Shown one piece after another: positions 10,456 through 21,369 of a stretch of DNA of 64,000 nucleotides (positions are counted from its first letter, which is position 1; every line of letters begins with the position of its first letter). The stretch is from Paenibacillus sp. FSL M7-0420 (lineage in GTDB: Bacteria > Bacillota > Bacilli > Paenibacillales > Paenibacillaceae), in assembly GCF_038002345.1 (NCBI RefSeq), contig NZ_JBBOCJ010000001.1, positions 7,440,001 to 7,504,000 on the forward strand, read 5' to 3'. The notes under the pieces are model-generated. The model did no database searches and was not told where the DNA came from. It worked only from the letters and a program-made list of their open reading frames with translations. A program made the translations under genes and the position numbers.

Positions 10456-10495
10456 GAAACGGGTGCCGTCCCTGAAAGGACGGCAAAGCCGTTTC
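10456..10495 (+). other. two-stage perfect hairpin of unknown role
   Basis: GAAACGG (10456-10462) pairs with CCGTTTC (10489-10495) and, inside it, GCCGTCC (10465-10471) pairs with GGACGGC (10478-10484) around CTGAAA. No T-run follows, so it is not a terminator. It lies between the his terminator and the TPR gene promoter. The GGCAAAGCC stretch recalls one half of a GEMM-I c-di-GMP aptamer, but I do not find the other conserved half. Confidence 0.5.
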
Positions 10496-10535
10496 CACTT
10501 GAGCTTTTCCCTCCCGTCAGCTCTCTCCCTGAGAC

Positions 10536-10566
10536 TTGAGAATCTCGTTGCCACATGTGGTATACT
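10536..10566 (+). promoter_or_regulatory. candidate promoter of the TPR gene
   Basis: TTGAGA (10536-10541) and TATACT (10561-10566) are separated by 19 bases, which is longer than ideal; the -10 box is good. Confidence 0.4.
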
Positions 10567-10649
10567 GTGTGAAGAAGACAGCCGAGACCATAAATGGAAA
10601 CGAACAGGTAAGGCTAGGGAAGCTGAAACAAGGGAGGTGCCTTGCTTCC

Positions 10650-12098
10650 ATGATAGAGAGAACTTCAGAGAATGTCGCGGAGCACAGTAATGTCATTCCG
10701 GTCACTCTGGATGCCAATTTTTTCTTTGAAAGAGCCGTTCGGTCGCTGGACCGCTTTCAATATGATAAGGCATTAAGAAATTTTCGCAAAGCTGTTGAAT
10801 ATGAGCCGGATAATCCGGTGAATCATTGCAATATGGCGGGTATATTATCTGAGATGGGCAATTATACCGCATCTAACGAGATTCTTATCCATGTTCTGGA
10901 GAAAATCGACCCCGCTATGACGGAATGCCATTTCTACATGGCTAATAACTTCGCCAATATGGAAAGCTTTGAAGAGGCGGAGCGTTCGCTGGTCACTTAT
11001 TTGGAAGAGGATGCTAACGGCGAGTTCATGACCGAATCCGAAGAACTGATGGAGCTGCTGCAATATGAGCTGAACCGGCCTGCTCCGCTGGTGCGTATCC
11101 GCAGCCGTGAGGGAGTCGTAGAGCATGATCGGGCGCGGAGTCTGCTGGAGGAGGGTAAGTTCCCTCAGGCTGTAGAACTGCTGGAGGAGATCACTGCGGG
11201 CACCCCGGATTTTTTGGCTGCGCATAATAATCTGGCACTGGCTCATTTCTATATGGGCCGGTTCGCCAAGGCGAAGGAATGTCTGAATGAGGTGCTGAAG
11301 CAAGACCCCGGCAATCTGCACGCTCTGTGCAATATGGCCATCTTCCTGCAGTATGCAGGAGATAAGGAACAGCTTGCGACGCTGCTGGGTATGCTTGAAG
11401 CAACGGTGCCGTTCCATCAGGAGCATGTATTCAAAATGGCTACAACCATGGGTATCCTGGGCCGGCACGCTGCCGCTTACAGCCATTTCCGCCGTCTGCT
11501 GAAGGACGAGGAGGTCGCCGGAGACGCCGGGCTGTATCATTACTGTGCCGCGGCGGCAAGCAATAGCGGAAGACATGATGAGGCACTGCGCTGCTGGAGA
11601 CAGGCAGCCAAGCTGGACCCTGCTTCCGCTGTCCCGGCGTTCTTCCTGTCCCAGCTCCAGCAGGCCCGGGCAGAAGGACAGCCTATGCCTGCAGTCAGCT
11701 ATAACTATCAGCTTCCCTTCCAGGAGCAGCTGAAGCAGTGGAAGGGCAATACGGGCAGATTCACTGAAGAAGTGCGGAATAATCCGCTGCTGCGCGCCTC
11801 GTTCTTCTGGGCGCTGCGCTACGGCGATTCCGCTACGAAGCTTCAGGTGACCGAGGCTCTCCGCTGGATTGAGGACGAGGAGATGTCCGAGGTACTGCGC
11901 GGAGTTCTGGAGCAGGAGCCGCTGAAGGAGGACCGCCTGCAGGAGGCGGCATTGTTCAGCCTTCAGCGGCTGATCGGGGAGAACCTGAATGAAGCCGGCG
12001 GCTCGCCCGGCGAAGAGCAGGAGCCTGCGGCTGCTCCCGGACCCAAGGGGATGCTGCCCGGAACCGGCGGCTTATCGCCGTCCACTACCCGTATTTGA
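10650..12098 (+). CDS. tetratricopeptide-repeat protein
   Basis: The 482 residues contain repeated TPR-like helix pairs: [69 protein letters not shown] and [20 protein letters not shown]. No signal peptide or membrane segment is visible, so it is a cytosolic scaffold or adaptor. The C-terminal 40 residues are Gly/Pro/Glu-rich and probably disordered. The frame is open upstream, but the ATG at 10650 has AGGGAGGTG ten bases before it. It precedes trxB, a placement seen in Bacillus relatives; its precise function is unknown to me. Confidence 0.8.
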   Translation: MIERTSENVAEHSNVIPVTLDANFFFERAVRSLDRFQYDKALRNFRKAVEYEPDNPVNHCNMAGILSEMGNYTASNEILIHVLEKIDPAMTECHFYMANNFANMESFEEAERSLVTYLEEDANGEFMTESEELMELLQYELNRPAPLVRIRSREGVVEHDRARSLLEEGKFPQAVELLEEITAGTPDFLAAHNNLALAHFYMGRFAKAKECLNEVLKQDPGNLHALCNMAIFLQYAGDKEQLATLLGMLEATVPFHQEHVFKMATTMGILGRHAAAYSHFRRLLKDEEVAGDAGLYHYCAAAASNSGRHDEALRCWRQAAKLDPASAVPAFFLSQLQQARAEGQPMPAVSYNYQLPFQEQLKQWKGNTGRFTEEVRNNPLLRASFFWALRYGDSATKLQVTEALRWIEDEEMSEVLRGVLEQEPLKEDRLQEAALFSLQRLIGENLNEAGGSPGEEQEPAAAPGPKGMLPGTGGLSPSTTRI

Positions 12099-12144
12099 AG
12101 CAATTGCTGTTGTAAGAACACCTACTTGTAAGGAGGCCAATGTA

Positions 12145-13098
12145 ATGTACAAAACGATTGTAATCGGAACAGGCCCGGCCGGGCTGACTGCCGCGATTTA
12201 TCTGGCGCGTGCGAACCTGAGCCCGCTGGTCATTGAAGGCTTGCAGCCGGGTGGACAACTGACAACGACGACAGAAGTGGAGAACTTTCCAGGCTTCCCT
12301 GAAGGGATTCTGGGTCCGGACCTGATGGACAATATGCGCAAGCAGGCGGAACGCTTCGGCGCTGAATTCAAGAACGGCTGGGTGGAGTCGGTGGACTTCT
12401 CACAGCGCCCGTTCAAGGTGACCGTGGACGGGATGGGTGTACTGGAAGCAGAATCAGTTATTATTTCAACCGGGGCCTCTGCAAGATATCTGGGCATCCC
12501 GGGCGAGCAGGAGAATGTGGGACGCGGGGTCAGCACCTGTGCGACCTGTGACGGCTTCTTTTTCCGTAATAAAAAGATTGTCGTCGTCGGCGGCGGAGAC
12601 TCCGCCATGGAGGAAGCCAGCTTCCTGACCCGCTTTGCGTCCAGCGTAACGCTGGTTCACCGCCGTCCCGAGCTGCGGGCCTCGAAGATCATGCAGGACC
12701 GGGCGCGTGACAACAGTAAGGTAACCTGGGCCTTGAACCGCACACCGGTTGAAGTAACGGTAGGAGAGACCGGAGTGAAGGGCCTTACGGTGCTTAATAA
12801 TGAGACAGGTCTGACAGAGCTGGTAGAAGCAGACGGCGTGTTCGTAGCGATTGGACACACACCGAACACAGCCTTCTTGGGCGGGCAAATCAACACGGAT
12901 GCTAATGGCTATATCGTGGTGAACCCGGGTACCACCGAGACCAACATCCCAGGCGTATTCGCCTGCGGCGATGTGCAGGATACGCGTTACCGTCAAGCGA
13001 TATCGGCAGCAGGGACCGGCTGTATGGCCGCCATGGATGCCGAGAAGTTCCTGGAAGGCACGATGGTGCACGACTGGAGCGAATCGCTGGACAAATAA
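12145..13098 (+). CDS. trxB: thioredoxin reductase
   Basis: TrxB reduces thioredoxin with NADPH through FAD and a redox disulfide. The 317 residues contain the FAD motif [17 protein letters not shown] at the N-terminus, the active-site pair in STCATCDG (Cys132 and Cys135), the NADPH motif [16 protein letters not shown], and the terminal FAD motif [15 protein letters not shown]. The open frame extends upstream into the TPR gene, but the ATG at 12145 follows AAGGAGG and gives the family N-terminus. It probably shares a transcript with the TPR gene, 46 bases upstream. Confidence 0.95.
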   Translation: MYKTIVIGTGPAGLTAAIYLARANLSPLVIEGLQPGGQLTTTTEVENFPGFPEGILGPDLMDNMRKQAERFGAEFKNGWVESVDFSQRPFKVTVDGMGVLEAESVIISTGASARYLGIPGEQENVGRGVSTCATCDGFFFRNKKIVVVGGGDSAMEEASFLTRFASSVTLVHRRPELRASKIMQDRARDNSKVTWALNRTPVEVTVGETGVKGLTVLNNETGLTELVEADGVFVAIGHTPNTAFLGGQINTDANGYIVVNPGTTETNIPGVFACGDVQDTRYRQAISAAGTGCMAAMDAEKFLEGTMVHDWSESLDK

Positions 13099-13102
13099 CG
13101 GG

Positions 13103-13131
13103 TTTACAACAATTACCCAAACTGGTAAAAT
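13103..13131 (+). promoter_or_regulatory. candidate sigma-A promoter of thiC
   Basis: TTTACA (13103-13108) and TAAAAT (13126-13131) are separated by 17 bases and sit just before the TPP aptamer. Confidence 0.6.
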
Positions 13132-13149
13132 GCATTTAATTAGATAAGA

Positions 13150-13247
13150 TACCCACTAGGGGAGCCTGAATAGGCTGAGACGGGAAAATTGAATTTCCGG
13201 ACCCTTGAACCTGATCTGGATCATACCAGCGTAGGAAAGTGGAGTCG
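13150..13247 (+). promoter_or_regulatory. TPP riboswitch (thi box)
   Basis: The conserved thi-box parts appear in order: ACTAGGGGAGCC, GGCTGAGA, then GACCCTTGAACCTGATCTGG and ATACCAGCGTAGGAAAGTGG. It binds thiamine pyrophosphate and lies about 160 bases before thiC, with a terminator hairpin between them that is the likely expression platform. Confidence 0.95.
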
Positions 13248-13290
13248 GACCTTTTTTGAATACAGTCTTATTTGGCTGTTCCTTTAATAA

Positions 13291-13316
13291 AGCCGCTCCA
13301 GGTGGAGCGGCTTTTT
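13291..13316 (+). terminator. riboswitch-controlled terminator before thiC
   Basis: AGCCGCTCC and GGAGCGGCT form a nine-pair stem followed by TTTT. Its position between the TPP aptamer and thiC suggests that TPP binding leads to premature termination. Confidence 0.85.
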
Positions 13317-13318
13317 GA

Positions 13319-15100
<1,782 letters not shown>

Positions 15101-15137
15101 TTTAGCTGCTAATATAGCGGAATCGCAACATTCTTAG

Positions 15138-15178
15138 GCTATCCCCCAAGCTGAAAGGCTTGCGGGGATAGTCTTTTT
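15138..15178 (+). terminator. terminator of thiC
   Basis: CTATCCCCC-AAGC and GCTTG-CGGGGATAG form a long stem followed by TCTTTTTA. Confidence 0.85.
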
Positions 15179-15184
15179 ATAGTT

Positions 15185-15200
15185 AGTGATTACAATCACA
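15185..15200 (+). promoter_or_regulatory. FNR/CRP-like palindrome before the DUF1858-DUF438 genes
   Basis: AGTGA-N6-TCACA (15185-15200) matches the TGTGA-N6-TCACA consensus of Fnr/Crp-family activators in nine of ten arm positions. A TATGCT -10-like box at 15217-15222 puts the palindrome near the activating position of such promoters. This suggests induction under low oxygen, but the regulator itself is not in the window. Confidence 0.5.
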
Positions 15201-15268
15201 ATTCACCTCTGTGACCTATGCTAAGCTGTTGCTTGAGAAGAGTTCTCATTAGTGAGGTGTGCAAAAGG

Positions 15269-15496
15269 ATGAGCAAAGCGTTGAAGCTGGATGAATCGGT
15301 CTTTGAGCTGGTAACCAGGCACCCGGAAGTGGTGGAGATCATGGTGGAGCTGGGATTCCGTGATATTGCGAAGCCTGGAATGCTGCAGACCGCAGGACGG
15401 TTCATGACCCTGTCTAAAGGAATGAAGTTAAAGAAAATAGAGCTGGAAACCGTTCGGCTGGCCTTTTGGCAGCATGGTTTCGAGATTATAGAATAG
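15269..15496 (+). CDS. DUF1858 domain protein
   Basis: The small 75-residue protein has the DUF1858 pattern (LDESVFELVTRHPEVVEIMVELGF followed by KPGMLQTAGRFMTLSKG), a helical fold also found at the start of ScdA/RIC iron-sulfur repair proteins and fused to hybrid-cluster proteins. The frame is open further upstream; ATG at 15269 gives the domain boundary and has GTGAGGTG upstream. It ends 14 bases before the DUF438 gene, so the two are probably one operon. A role in nitrosative or anaerobic stress is inferred from the domain pairing only. Confidence 0.8.
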   Translation: MSKALKLDESVFELVTRHPEVVEIMVELGFRDIAKPGMLQTAGRFMTLSKGMKLKKIELETVRLAFWQHGFEIIE

Positions 15497-15510
15497 AAGG
15501 AGAGATTGCG

Positions 15511-16773
15511 ATGAGCGAACTGATTAATAACCGCGAGGTCGATGTGCCGGAACAGACACGCCGCCAGGCTATGCTGAGAGAGATCATCAAGGAGCTGCAT
15601 GCGGGCAAAAGCGTGGAGGAGGTTAAGGCGCGATTTGAAGAGGCGGTAGGCGATGTTACGGTGGAGGAAATCTCCGCCATGGAGCACTCCCTGATGACCG
15701 AGGAAGGCATTCCGGTAGAGGAAGTACAGCGCCTCTGCTCTGTGCATACGGCGATTTTCAAAGGCTCGATTGAACAGATTCACCGTTCTTCTAAGCCCGA
15801 GGAGCAGCCCGGTCATCCCGTGCATACGTTCAAGCTGGAGAACCGCGAGATCGAGCGTCTGGTCAACTTCCGGCTGGAGCTGCATGCAGATAAGTTCAAG
15901 AAGAACGCCAGCGAGGAGATTATTTTCAAGCTGCTGGAGGACCTTAGTCTGCTGCTGGATCTCGACAAGCACTACAGCCGTAAGGAGAATCTGCTGTTCC
16001 CTTACCTGGAGAAGTACGGCATATACGGTCCTACGAAGGTAATGTGGGGAGTGGATGACGGAATCCGCAATATGATCAAGGAAGCCAAGAAGGCGCTTAG
16101 CGCCTATAACGGGGACAGCGGGCAGATTACAGCCGCACTGGAGGAGATCATTAAGGAAGTCAATGAGATGATCTTCAAGGAAGAGAATATTCTGCTCCCG
16201 ATGGCGCTGGATAAGCTGACTGAGGATGAGTGGGTCCGGATCGCCCGCGAAAGCGATGAAATCGGCTTCTGCCTGACTGCGCCCGACCAGGAATGGATAC
16301 CGGAACGTGCAGCGGAGCCTGAGGGTGCTGATGTTCCAGCGGAAGAAGGGGAAGGCCTGTCCCCGCAGGGCTTCATCCGGTTCGAGACCGGACTGCTGTC
16401 GCTCCACCAGCTCGAGACGCTGATGAATCATCTGCCGGTGGACCTCACCTTTATCGATGAGAACGATGTTGTCCGCTACTTCTCGCATGGCAAGGAAAGG
16501 ATCTTCGCCCGGACGAAGGCCGTTATCGGCCGCACCGTACAGAACTGCCATCCGCCGCAAAGCGTGCATGTTGTCGAGAAGCTGCTCGCTGATTTTAAGG
16601 CGGGAGTGAAGGATGCCGAGGATTTCTGGATTAACATCAAGGATAAATTCATCTATATCCGTTATTTCGCTGTACGGGATGCAGACGGCCGTTATATGGG
16701 GACGCTGGAATTCACCCAGAATATTGCACCGATCCGTGCCCTGGAGGGCCAGAAGCGAATTTTGTCCGAATAG
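15511..16773 (+). CDS. DUF438 / hemerythrin-like / PAS domain protein
   Basis: The 420 residues divide into an N-terminal DUF438 helical domain (about 15-85), a hemerythrin-like HHE domain (about 95-255, with LELHADKF, DKHYSRKENLLFPYLEKYG and KEVNEMIFKEENILLPMAL giving His and Glu residues suited to a di-iron site) and a C-terminal PAS domain (about 290-415, FIDENDVVRYFSHGKERIF). It is cytosolic and has no output domain, so it is a sensor or iron-site repair/NO-binding factor more than a kinase. The ATG at 15511 follows AAGGAGAG. Its pairing with DUF1858 and the FNR-like box suggests an anaerobic or nitric-oxide role, as an inference. Confidence 0.88.
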   Translation: MSELINNREVDVPEQTRRQAMLREIIKELHAGKSVEEVKARFEEAVGDVTVEEISAMEHSLMTEEGIPVEEVQRLCSVHTAIFKGSIEQIHRSSKPEEQPGHPVHTFKLENREIERLVNFRLELHADKFKKNASEEIIFKLLEDLSLLLDLDKHYSRKENLLFPYLEKYGIYGPTKVMWGVDDGIRNMIKEAKKALSAYNGDSGQITAALEEIIKEVNEMIFKEENILLPMALDKLTEDEWVRIARESDEIGFCLTAPDQEWIPERAAEPEGADVPAEEGEGLSPQGFIRFETGLLSLHQLETLMNHLPVDLTFIDENDVVRYFSHGKERIFARTKAVIGRTVQNCHPPQSVHVVEKLLADFKAGVKDAEDFWINIKDKFIYIRYFAVRDADGRYMGTLEFTQNIAPIRALEGQKRILSE

Positions 16774-16814
16774 CATTAAGGCATCTGGCACCCTACAATA
16801 GAAGAGAATGAACG

Positions 16815-16848
16815 GACTTTCTTGCCTGCCTGGTGAGAAAGTCTTTTT
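16815..16848 (+). terminator. terminator of the DUF438 operon
   Basis: GACTTTCT and AGAAAGTC pair around a 13-base loop and are followed by five T. Confidence 0.75.
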
Positions 16849-16896
16849 GTTAACAATAAGAACTGAAGCCCATTGCCCCGGGTGTATCGCCTTTCC

Positions 16897-16925
16897 TTGA
16901 CCGCAGGGGAGGCTTCTATTATAGT
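16897..16925 (+). promoter_or_regulatory. candidate sigma-A promoter of the glcK-rapZ-yvcK-whiA group
   Basis: TTGACC (16897-16902) and TATAGT (16920-16925) are separated by 17 bases and lie 48 bases before glcK. Confidence 0.65.
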
Positions 16926-16973
16926 GGGTACGTAGGATTAACTATTTTAGCATAGAAAAAGGTGGCTTGTAAC

Positions 16974-17924
16974 ATGTCTGAACATATCTACGTTGGCGTG
17001 GATTTAGGTGGTACCACGATTAAGGTTGGAATCTGTAATGCCGAGGGAAGCCTGCTGCACACTTACGAAGGTCCGACAGGGACTGCGGATGGCGTCGATG
17101 CTGTCATCGATAATATCGAGAAGTATGTACGCCAGATTGTGGAGGACTCTCCGTACTCCTGGGACCAGCTGGCTGGTGTGGGTGCGGGACTGGCCGGATT
17201 TACGAATATTCGTGAAGGTATCATCATCCTTGCGCCCAACATAGGATTTAGAGATGTGCCGATCCGCTCCATTCTGGAGGGTCGTCTGAACAAGCCAGTC
17301 AAAATAGACAATGATGCCAACGTGGCTGCACTGGGCGAAGCCTGGAGCGGTGCAGGGCGCGGCATAGAGAATTGTGTCTGCTATACGCTCGGTACGGGTG
17401 TCGGCGGCGGTATTATTATTAATGGTAAGGTGTATCAGGGCTTTGCCGGTCTGGCCGGCGAGCTTGGACATATCTCCGTGGTCCCCGATCTGGAAGCGAT
17501 CCAGTGCGGCTGCGGGAACATGGGCTGTTTGGAAACCGTTTCCTCAGCGACAGGCATTATCCGCATGGCGAACGATGCTGTAGCACGCGGGGACCGGACC
17601 TCCTTGTCCACCGTTGAAAAAATCGCTGCGAAGGAAGTATTCGATGCCGCCAAGGCAGGCGATGAGGCTGCGCTGCGGATTGTGAACCGGGCGGCCTTCT
17701 ACCTGGGTAAATCGATGGCCTCCGTTGCAGCGGTTCTGAACCCTGAAGTATTCATCGTCGGCGGCGGAGTCTCCAAGGCAGGCGATATTCTGTTCGATGA
17801 AGTCCGCCGGGTATTCGCCAAGCTGGCGCCTGCCCCTCTGCAGACCGGTGTTACGATTGTACCTGCAGCGCTTGGCAATGACGCCGGTATTATTGGTGCG
17901 GCAGGTCTGCTGCTGCGTTCTTAA
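16974..17924 (+). CDS. glcK: ROK-family glucokinase
   Basis: It phosphorylates glucose with ATP in the cytosol. The 316 residues have the phosphate motif VGVDLGGTTIKVGI, the DNDANVAALGEAW segment with the catalytic Asp, ELGHISV, and the ROK zinc motif CGCGNMGCLETVSS. The ATG at 16974 has AAAGGTGG seven bases upstream and is preferred over the GTG at 16962. It begins a run of same-strand genes with rapZ, yvcK, whiA and HPr, which links carbon-supply sensing genes. Confidence 0.93.
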   Translation: MSEHIYVGVDLGGTTIKVGICNAEGSLLHTYEGPTGTADGVDAVIDNIEKYVRQIVEDSPYSWDQLAGVGAGLAGFTNIREGIIILAPNIGFRDVPIRSILEGRLNKPVKIDNDANVAALGEAWSGAGRGIENCVCYTLGTGVGGGIIINGKVYQGFAGLAGELGHISVVPDLEAIQCGCGNMGCLETVSSATGIIRMANDAVARGDRTSLSTVEKIAAKEVFDAAKAGDEAALRIVNRAAFYLGKSMASVAAVLNPEVFIVGGGVSKAGDILFDEVRRVFAKLAPAPLQTGVTIVPAALGNDAGIIGAAGLLLRS

Positions 17925-17969
17925 AAGACCGGAATTATTCATATACTAATCATAGGGAGGGATGCTGTA

Positions 17970-18869
17970 ATGACCGACCTCGAGCAAACCCTGCCCGCCC
18001 ATGCCACCCTGATTATCATTACAGGCATGTCGGGTGCGGGCAAGACGATTGCCGTGCAGAGCCTGGAGGATCTGGGGTTCTTCTGCGTGGATAATCTTCC
18101 GCCTGTGCTAATCCCGAAATTCGCTGAGCTGATTGAGCAGTCCAAGGGTAAAATCGCCAAGGTGGCGCTGGTCATCGACCTCAGGGGGCGGGAATTCTTC
18201 ACCGCCCTGTCGGAGTCTCTGGCCTACATCAAGGACGAGTCAACGATCGGGTGTGAGATCCTTTTCCTGGACGCCACAGATTCAGTGCTTGTACAGCGTT
18301 ACAAGGAGAGCCGGAGGCATCATCCGCTTGCTCCGAAGGGCATGCCGCTGGACGGCATCCGCATGGAGCGCCAGATGCTGGAGGAGCTGAAGAATTCAGC
18401 TACCCTGTGTCTGGATACCAGCAGCATGAAGCCGGTTCAGCTCAAAGAAAAAATAGTGTCACGCTTCTCCCACCTCGGGAAAAGCACCCTCTCGGTTAAC
18501 ATTACTTCGTTCGGATTCAAGTATGGGATTCCGATTGATGCTGACCTGGTGTTCGACGTCCGCTTCCTGCCTAATCCGCATTATGTGGATCAGCTGCGGC
18601 CCAAGACAGGCCAAGACAACGAGGTGTACGACTACGTAATGAAATGGCCTGAAACGCAAGAATTCCTGACCAAGCTGCTAGATATGCTTCAATTCCTTAT
18701 TCCGCAATACCGCAAGGAAGGCAAATCCCAGATTATTATCGGCATCGGCTGTACGGGCGGCAAACACCGTTCGGTAGCCATCGCCGAATACCTGGGCAAA
18801 ATGCTGGGGGTTAGCGAGACGGAAGCGGTAGCAGTCAGCCATCGGGACTCCGAACGCGACCGGCATTGA
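17970..18869 (+). CDS. rapZ: RapZ/YvcJ-family RNase adapter, nucleotide-binding
   Basis: Members bind GTP or ATP; E. coli RapZ guides RNase E to a small RNA, and B. subtilis YvcJ affects competence. The 299 residues open with a Walker A motif GMSGAGKT (residues 19-26), then the [12 protein letters not shown] block, and end with [19 protein letters not shown], the signature of the C-terminal domain. A GGGAGG ribosome site precedes the ATG. It lies before yvcK as is usual in Firmicutes. Confidence 0.94.
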   Translation: MTDLEQTLPAHATLIIITGMSGAGKTIAVQSLEDLGFFCVDNLPPVLIPKFAELIEQSKGKIAKVALVIDLRGREFFTALSESLAYIKDESTIGCEILFLDATDSVLVQRYKESRRHHPLAPKGMPLDGIRMERQMLEELKNSATLCLDTSSMKPVQLKEKIVSRFSHLGKSTLSVNITSFGFKYGIPIDADLVFDVRFLPNPHYVDQLRPKTGQDNEVYDYVMKWPETQEFLTKLLDMLQFLIPQYRKEGKSQIIIGIGCTGGKHRSVAIAEYLGKMLGVSETEAVAVSHRDSERDRH

Positions 18870-18887
18870 TGAGAGAAGGGATGAATA

Positions 18888-19868
18888 GTGGCTGAAGAAC
18901 AAGGACAGCGTCCGAAGATCGTCGTGATGGGTGGCGGGACCGGGCTCTCGGTGATGCTCCGGGGGCTGAAGGAGAAGCCGCTGGATATCACGGCGATCGT
19001 AACTGTCGCAGATGACGGGGGAAGCTCCGGGATTCTGCGCAGTGAGCTGCAGATGCCGCCGCCCGGGGATATCCGCAACGTACTTACGGCTATGGCTGAC
19101 GTTGAGCCTCTGATGGCACAGATTATGAAGTACCGCTTCAGCAGCGGAGAAGGCTTAGCCGGGCATAGCCTGGGCAATCTGATTCTGGCTGCACTGACTG
19201 ACATCTCCGGGGACTTCGTTACAGCAGTCCGGGAGCTTAGCCGGCTGTTCGCCGTTCGCGGCCGGGTGCTGCCTGCGGCCGGAGAGGCGGTAATCCTGCA
19301 TGCCGAGATGGCGGATGGAACCCTGATTACCGGTGAATCCAAAATCCCGGAGGCGGGCGGCGTCATCAAGCGCGTATTTCTGGAGCCGGTGGATGTTGAG
19401 CCGCTGCCGGAGGCGCTGGAGGCTATCCGCAACGCAGATGCTATTCTGCTCGGTCCGGGCAGTCTGTATACCAGCATTCTGCCGAATCTGCTGGTGCCGA
19501 AGCTGGCAGAAGCCGTGGTAGCTTCCGAGGCTATTAAGATTTTTGTATGCAATGTAATGACCCAGCCGGGTGAGACGGATAATTACACGGTTAATGACCA
19601 TCTACAGGCCGTATATGACCATATCGGGCTGCATCTGTTCGATTATGTGATCGTCAATGACGGGGAGATCCCGGAGCAGGTGCAGATCAAATACGCCGAG
19701 AAGGGTGCCCGTCCGGTACAGCTTGACCGCGAGGCCGTGGATGGCAACGGGTATAAGGTGATTGCTGACAAGCTGGTATTATTCAAAACCTATTTGCGGC
19801 ATGATACAGATAAGCTCAGTCACCATATTTTCCAGCTGGTGAAGGATTGGATTGACAGAAAGAGTTAA
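18888..19868 (+). CDS. yvcK: YvcK-family gluconeogenesis/cell-shape factor
   Basis: YvcK resembles the CofD fold and binds UDP-sugars; it is needed for growth on gluconeogenic carbon and for normal peptidoglycan placement in B. subtilis. The 326 residues show VVMGGGTGLSVMLRGLKE, TVADDGGSSG, PPGDIRNVL and GPGSLYTSILPNLLVP. GTG at 18888 follows GAGAGAAGGG. It starts 18 bases after rapZ and ends directly before whiA. Confidence 0.94.
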   Translation: MAEEQGQRPKIVVMGGGTGLSVMLRGLKEKPLDITAIVTVADDGGSSGILRSELQMPPPGDIRNVLTAMADVEPLMAQIMKYRFSSGEGLAGHSLGNLILAALTDISGDFVTAVRELSRLFAVRGRVLPAAGEAVILHAEMADGTLITGESKIPEAGGVIKRVFLEPVDVEPLPEALEAIRNADAILLGPGSLYTSILPNLLVPKLAEAVVASEAIKIFVCNVMTQPGETDNYTVNDHLQAVYDHIGLHLFDYVIVNDGEIPEQVQIKYAEKGARPVQLDREAVDGNGYKVIADKLVLFKTYLRHDTDKLSHHIFQLVKDWIDRKS

Positions 19869-19886
19869 ATGAAAGAGGTGAGCCCC

Positions 19887-20816
19887 TTGTCTTTTGCGGC
19901 CCTTACCAAAAAAGAGCTGACGATGGTCGAGAGCCAGCCCTGCTGCGAGAAAGCGGAAATGTCAGCGCTGATCCGAATGAATGGTTCGGTGCAGCTTTCG
20001 AGCAAAAAGGTGGTTCTCGACATTTCGACGGAGAACGCCGCGATTGCAAGGCGGGTATATTCTTTGCTTAAGAAATATTACCAGGTCCATATCGAGCTGC
20101 TCGTGCGTAAAAAAATGCGTTTGAAGAAGAATAACGTCTATATTGTAAGAATCCCGAACCAGGTCCAGGAGATCCTGAAGGATCTGCGGATTGTCTCTGA
20201 GGGCTTTATTTTCACGGATGGGATTGATGAAGAGATTGTCGGCAAGAACTGCTGCAAGCGTGCCTATCTGCGGGGTGCCTTCATGGCTGGCGGTTCGGTC
20301 AATAACCCGGAGGGCTCTTCGTACCACTTGGAAATCGCTTCCATGTATGAGGAGCACTGCAAGGCGCTCGTGGAGCTGGCTGGTGAATTTCACCTGAATG
20401 CCCGCTGCATAGAACGCAAAAAAGGCTTCATCCTATACATCAAGGAAGGCGAGAAGATCATTGAGTTCCTCAGTCTGATCGGCGCCCATCAGGCGCTGTT
20501 CAAATTCGAGGATGTGCGGATCATGCGCGATATGCGCAACTCGGTCAACCGGATTGTGAACTGCGAAACGGCCAATCTGAACAAGACGATCAGTGCGGCG
20601 GTACGCCAGATTGAGAACATCAAGCTGCTGCAGCGCGAGGTGGGTCTGGAAAGCTTGCCGGATAAGCTGCGGGAGGTTGCCGAGATCAGACTGGCACACC
20701 CGGATATTAACCTCAAGGAAGTCGGGGATATGCTGGGCGGGACAGTCAGTAAATCGGGTGTGAACCACCGTTTGCGCAAAATTGATGAGCTGGCGGACAA
20801 GGTCCGCGGCGGCTGA
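19887..20816 (+). CDS. whiA: WhiA DNA-binding protein
   Basis: WhiA combines a LAGLIDADG-like N-terminal domain, without nuclease function, with a C-terminal helix-turn-helix; it is a developmental regulator in Streptomyces and influences division and chromosome segregation in Bacillus. [19 protein letters not shown] is the LAGLIDADG-like block, and [20 protein letters not shown] the HTH. I choose TTG at 19887, with AAAGAGGTG seven bases upstream and the conserved MSFAxxTKKELT N-terminus, over the ATG at 19869; this gives 309 residues. Confidence 0.93.
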   Translation: MSFAALTKKELTMVESQPCCEKAEMSALIRMNGSVQLSSKKVVLDISTENAAIARRVYSLLKKYYQVHIELLVRKKMRLKKNNVYIVRIPNQVQEILKDLRIVSEGFIFTDGIDEEIVGKNCCKRAYLRGAFMAGGSVNNPEGSSYHLEIASMYEEHCKALVELAGEFHLNARCIERKKGFILYIKEGEKIIEFLSLIGAHQALFKFEDVRIMRDMRNSVNRIVNCETANLNKTISAAVRQIENIKLLQREVGLESLPDKLREVAEIRLAHPDINLKEVGDMLGGTVSKSGVNHRLRKIDELADKVRGG

Positions 20817-20843
20817 TTATTTTTTTTCTAGTGCGGTATGCGT

Positions 20844-20849
20844 TATAAT
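20844..20849 (+). promoter_or_regulatory. -10 box before the HPr gene
   Basis: A TATAAT sits in a strongly AT-rich gap between whiA and the HPr gene, with a second TATAAT a few bases on. No good -35 box is seen. Confidence 0.35.
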
Positions 20850-20913
20850 GATATAATATTATAAAATTAATGTGAAATTTTTGGGCAGATCTCAAATAGG
20901 GGGTAAGCGTTTC

Positions 20914-21183
20914 ATGACAAAGCACCCGGTAGTTGTTCGGTTGAAGACGGGGCTCCATGCTCGGCCGGCAGCATTGTTTGTGCAAGAAGCTAATAAGTTT
21001 TCGTCGGAGATTTTCGTGGAAAAAGACGATAAAAAAGTGAACGCCAAGAGTATCATGGGCATTATGAGCCTCGCGATCAGTTCCGGTACGGAGATCCACA
21101 TCAGCGCAGACGGTGCAGACGCGGAACAGGCTGTAACCGCTTTGACCAGTCTGGTAAGCAAGGAAGAGCTTGAGAATCAATAA
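20914..21183 (+). CDS. HPr-family phosphocarrier in the crh position
   Basis: The 89-residue protein has GLHARPAA with His15, the residue phosphorylated by PTS enzyme I, and AKSIMGIMSLA with Ser46, the HprK site. In B. subtilis the gene at this place next to whiA is crh, whose product lacks His15 and acts only in catabolite regulation. Here both sites are present, so the protein could serve in phosphotransfer as well as CcpA co-activation. The ATG at 20914 is behind GGGGGTAAG. It is followed by a terminator that ends the cluster. Whether another ptsH exists cannot be seen here. Confidence 0.92.
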   Translation: MTKHPVVVRLKTGLHARPAALFVQEANKFSSEIFVEKDDKKVNAKSIMGIMSLAISSGTEIHISADGADAEQAVTALTSLVSKEELENQ

Positions 21184-21202
21184 ATGCTACATGGTCTAAC
21201 CA

Positions 21203-21226
21203 AAAGCCCTTAGGGGCTTTTTTTCA
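21203..21226 (+). terminator. terminator after the HPr gene
   Basis: AAAGCCC-TTA-GGGGCTTT is followed by a run of T. Confidence 0.8.
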
Positions 21227-21369
21227 TATCGGAAATGTCATCCGCCTGTTCTGGACCGGGACGGGGAACAAATAAAAAATAAATATCGTACATTGCTCAT
21301 GCAACTTTTACCATGCTGTCCCGTCTAGAGGGTAATAACACTTAAACGAATCGAAAGGGGATGGCAAGC

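Noticed and set aside
10456..10495. A c-di-GMP (GEMM-I) riboswitch
   Set aside because: Only the GGCAAAGCC stretch is similar; the other conserved half of the aptamer is not found, so it is listed as an unassigned hairpin.
15196..16791. A 531-codon antisense frame over the DUF438 genes
   Set aside because: The plus-strand genes have clear domains and ribosome sites; the antisense product has no recognisable pattern.
20900..20916. A cre site at GGTAAGCGTTTCAT before the HPr gene
   Set aside because: It overlaps the ribosome site and start codon and agrees only partly with the consensus, so chance similarity is more likely.
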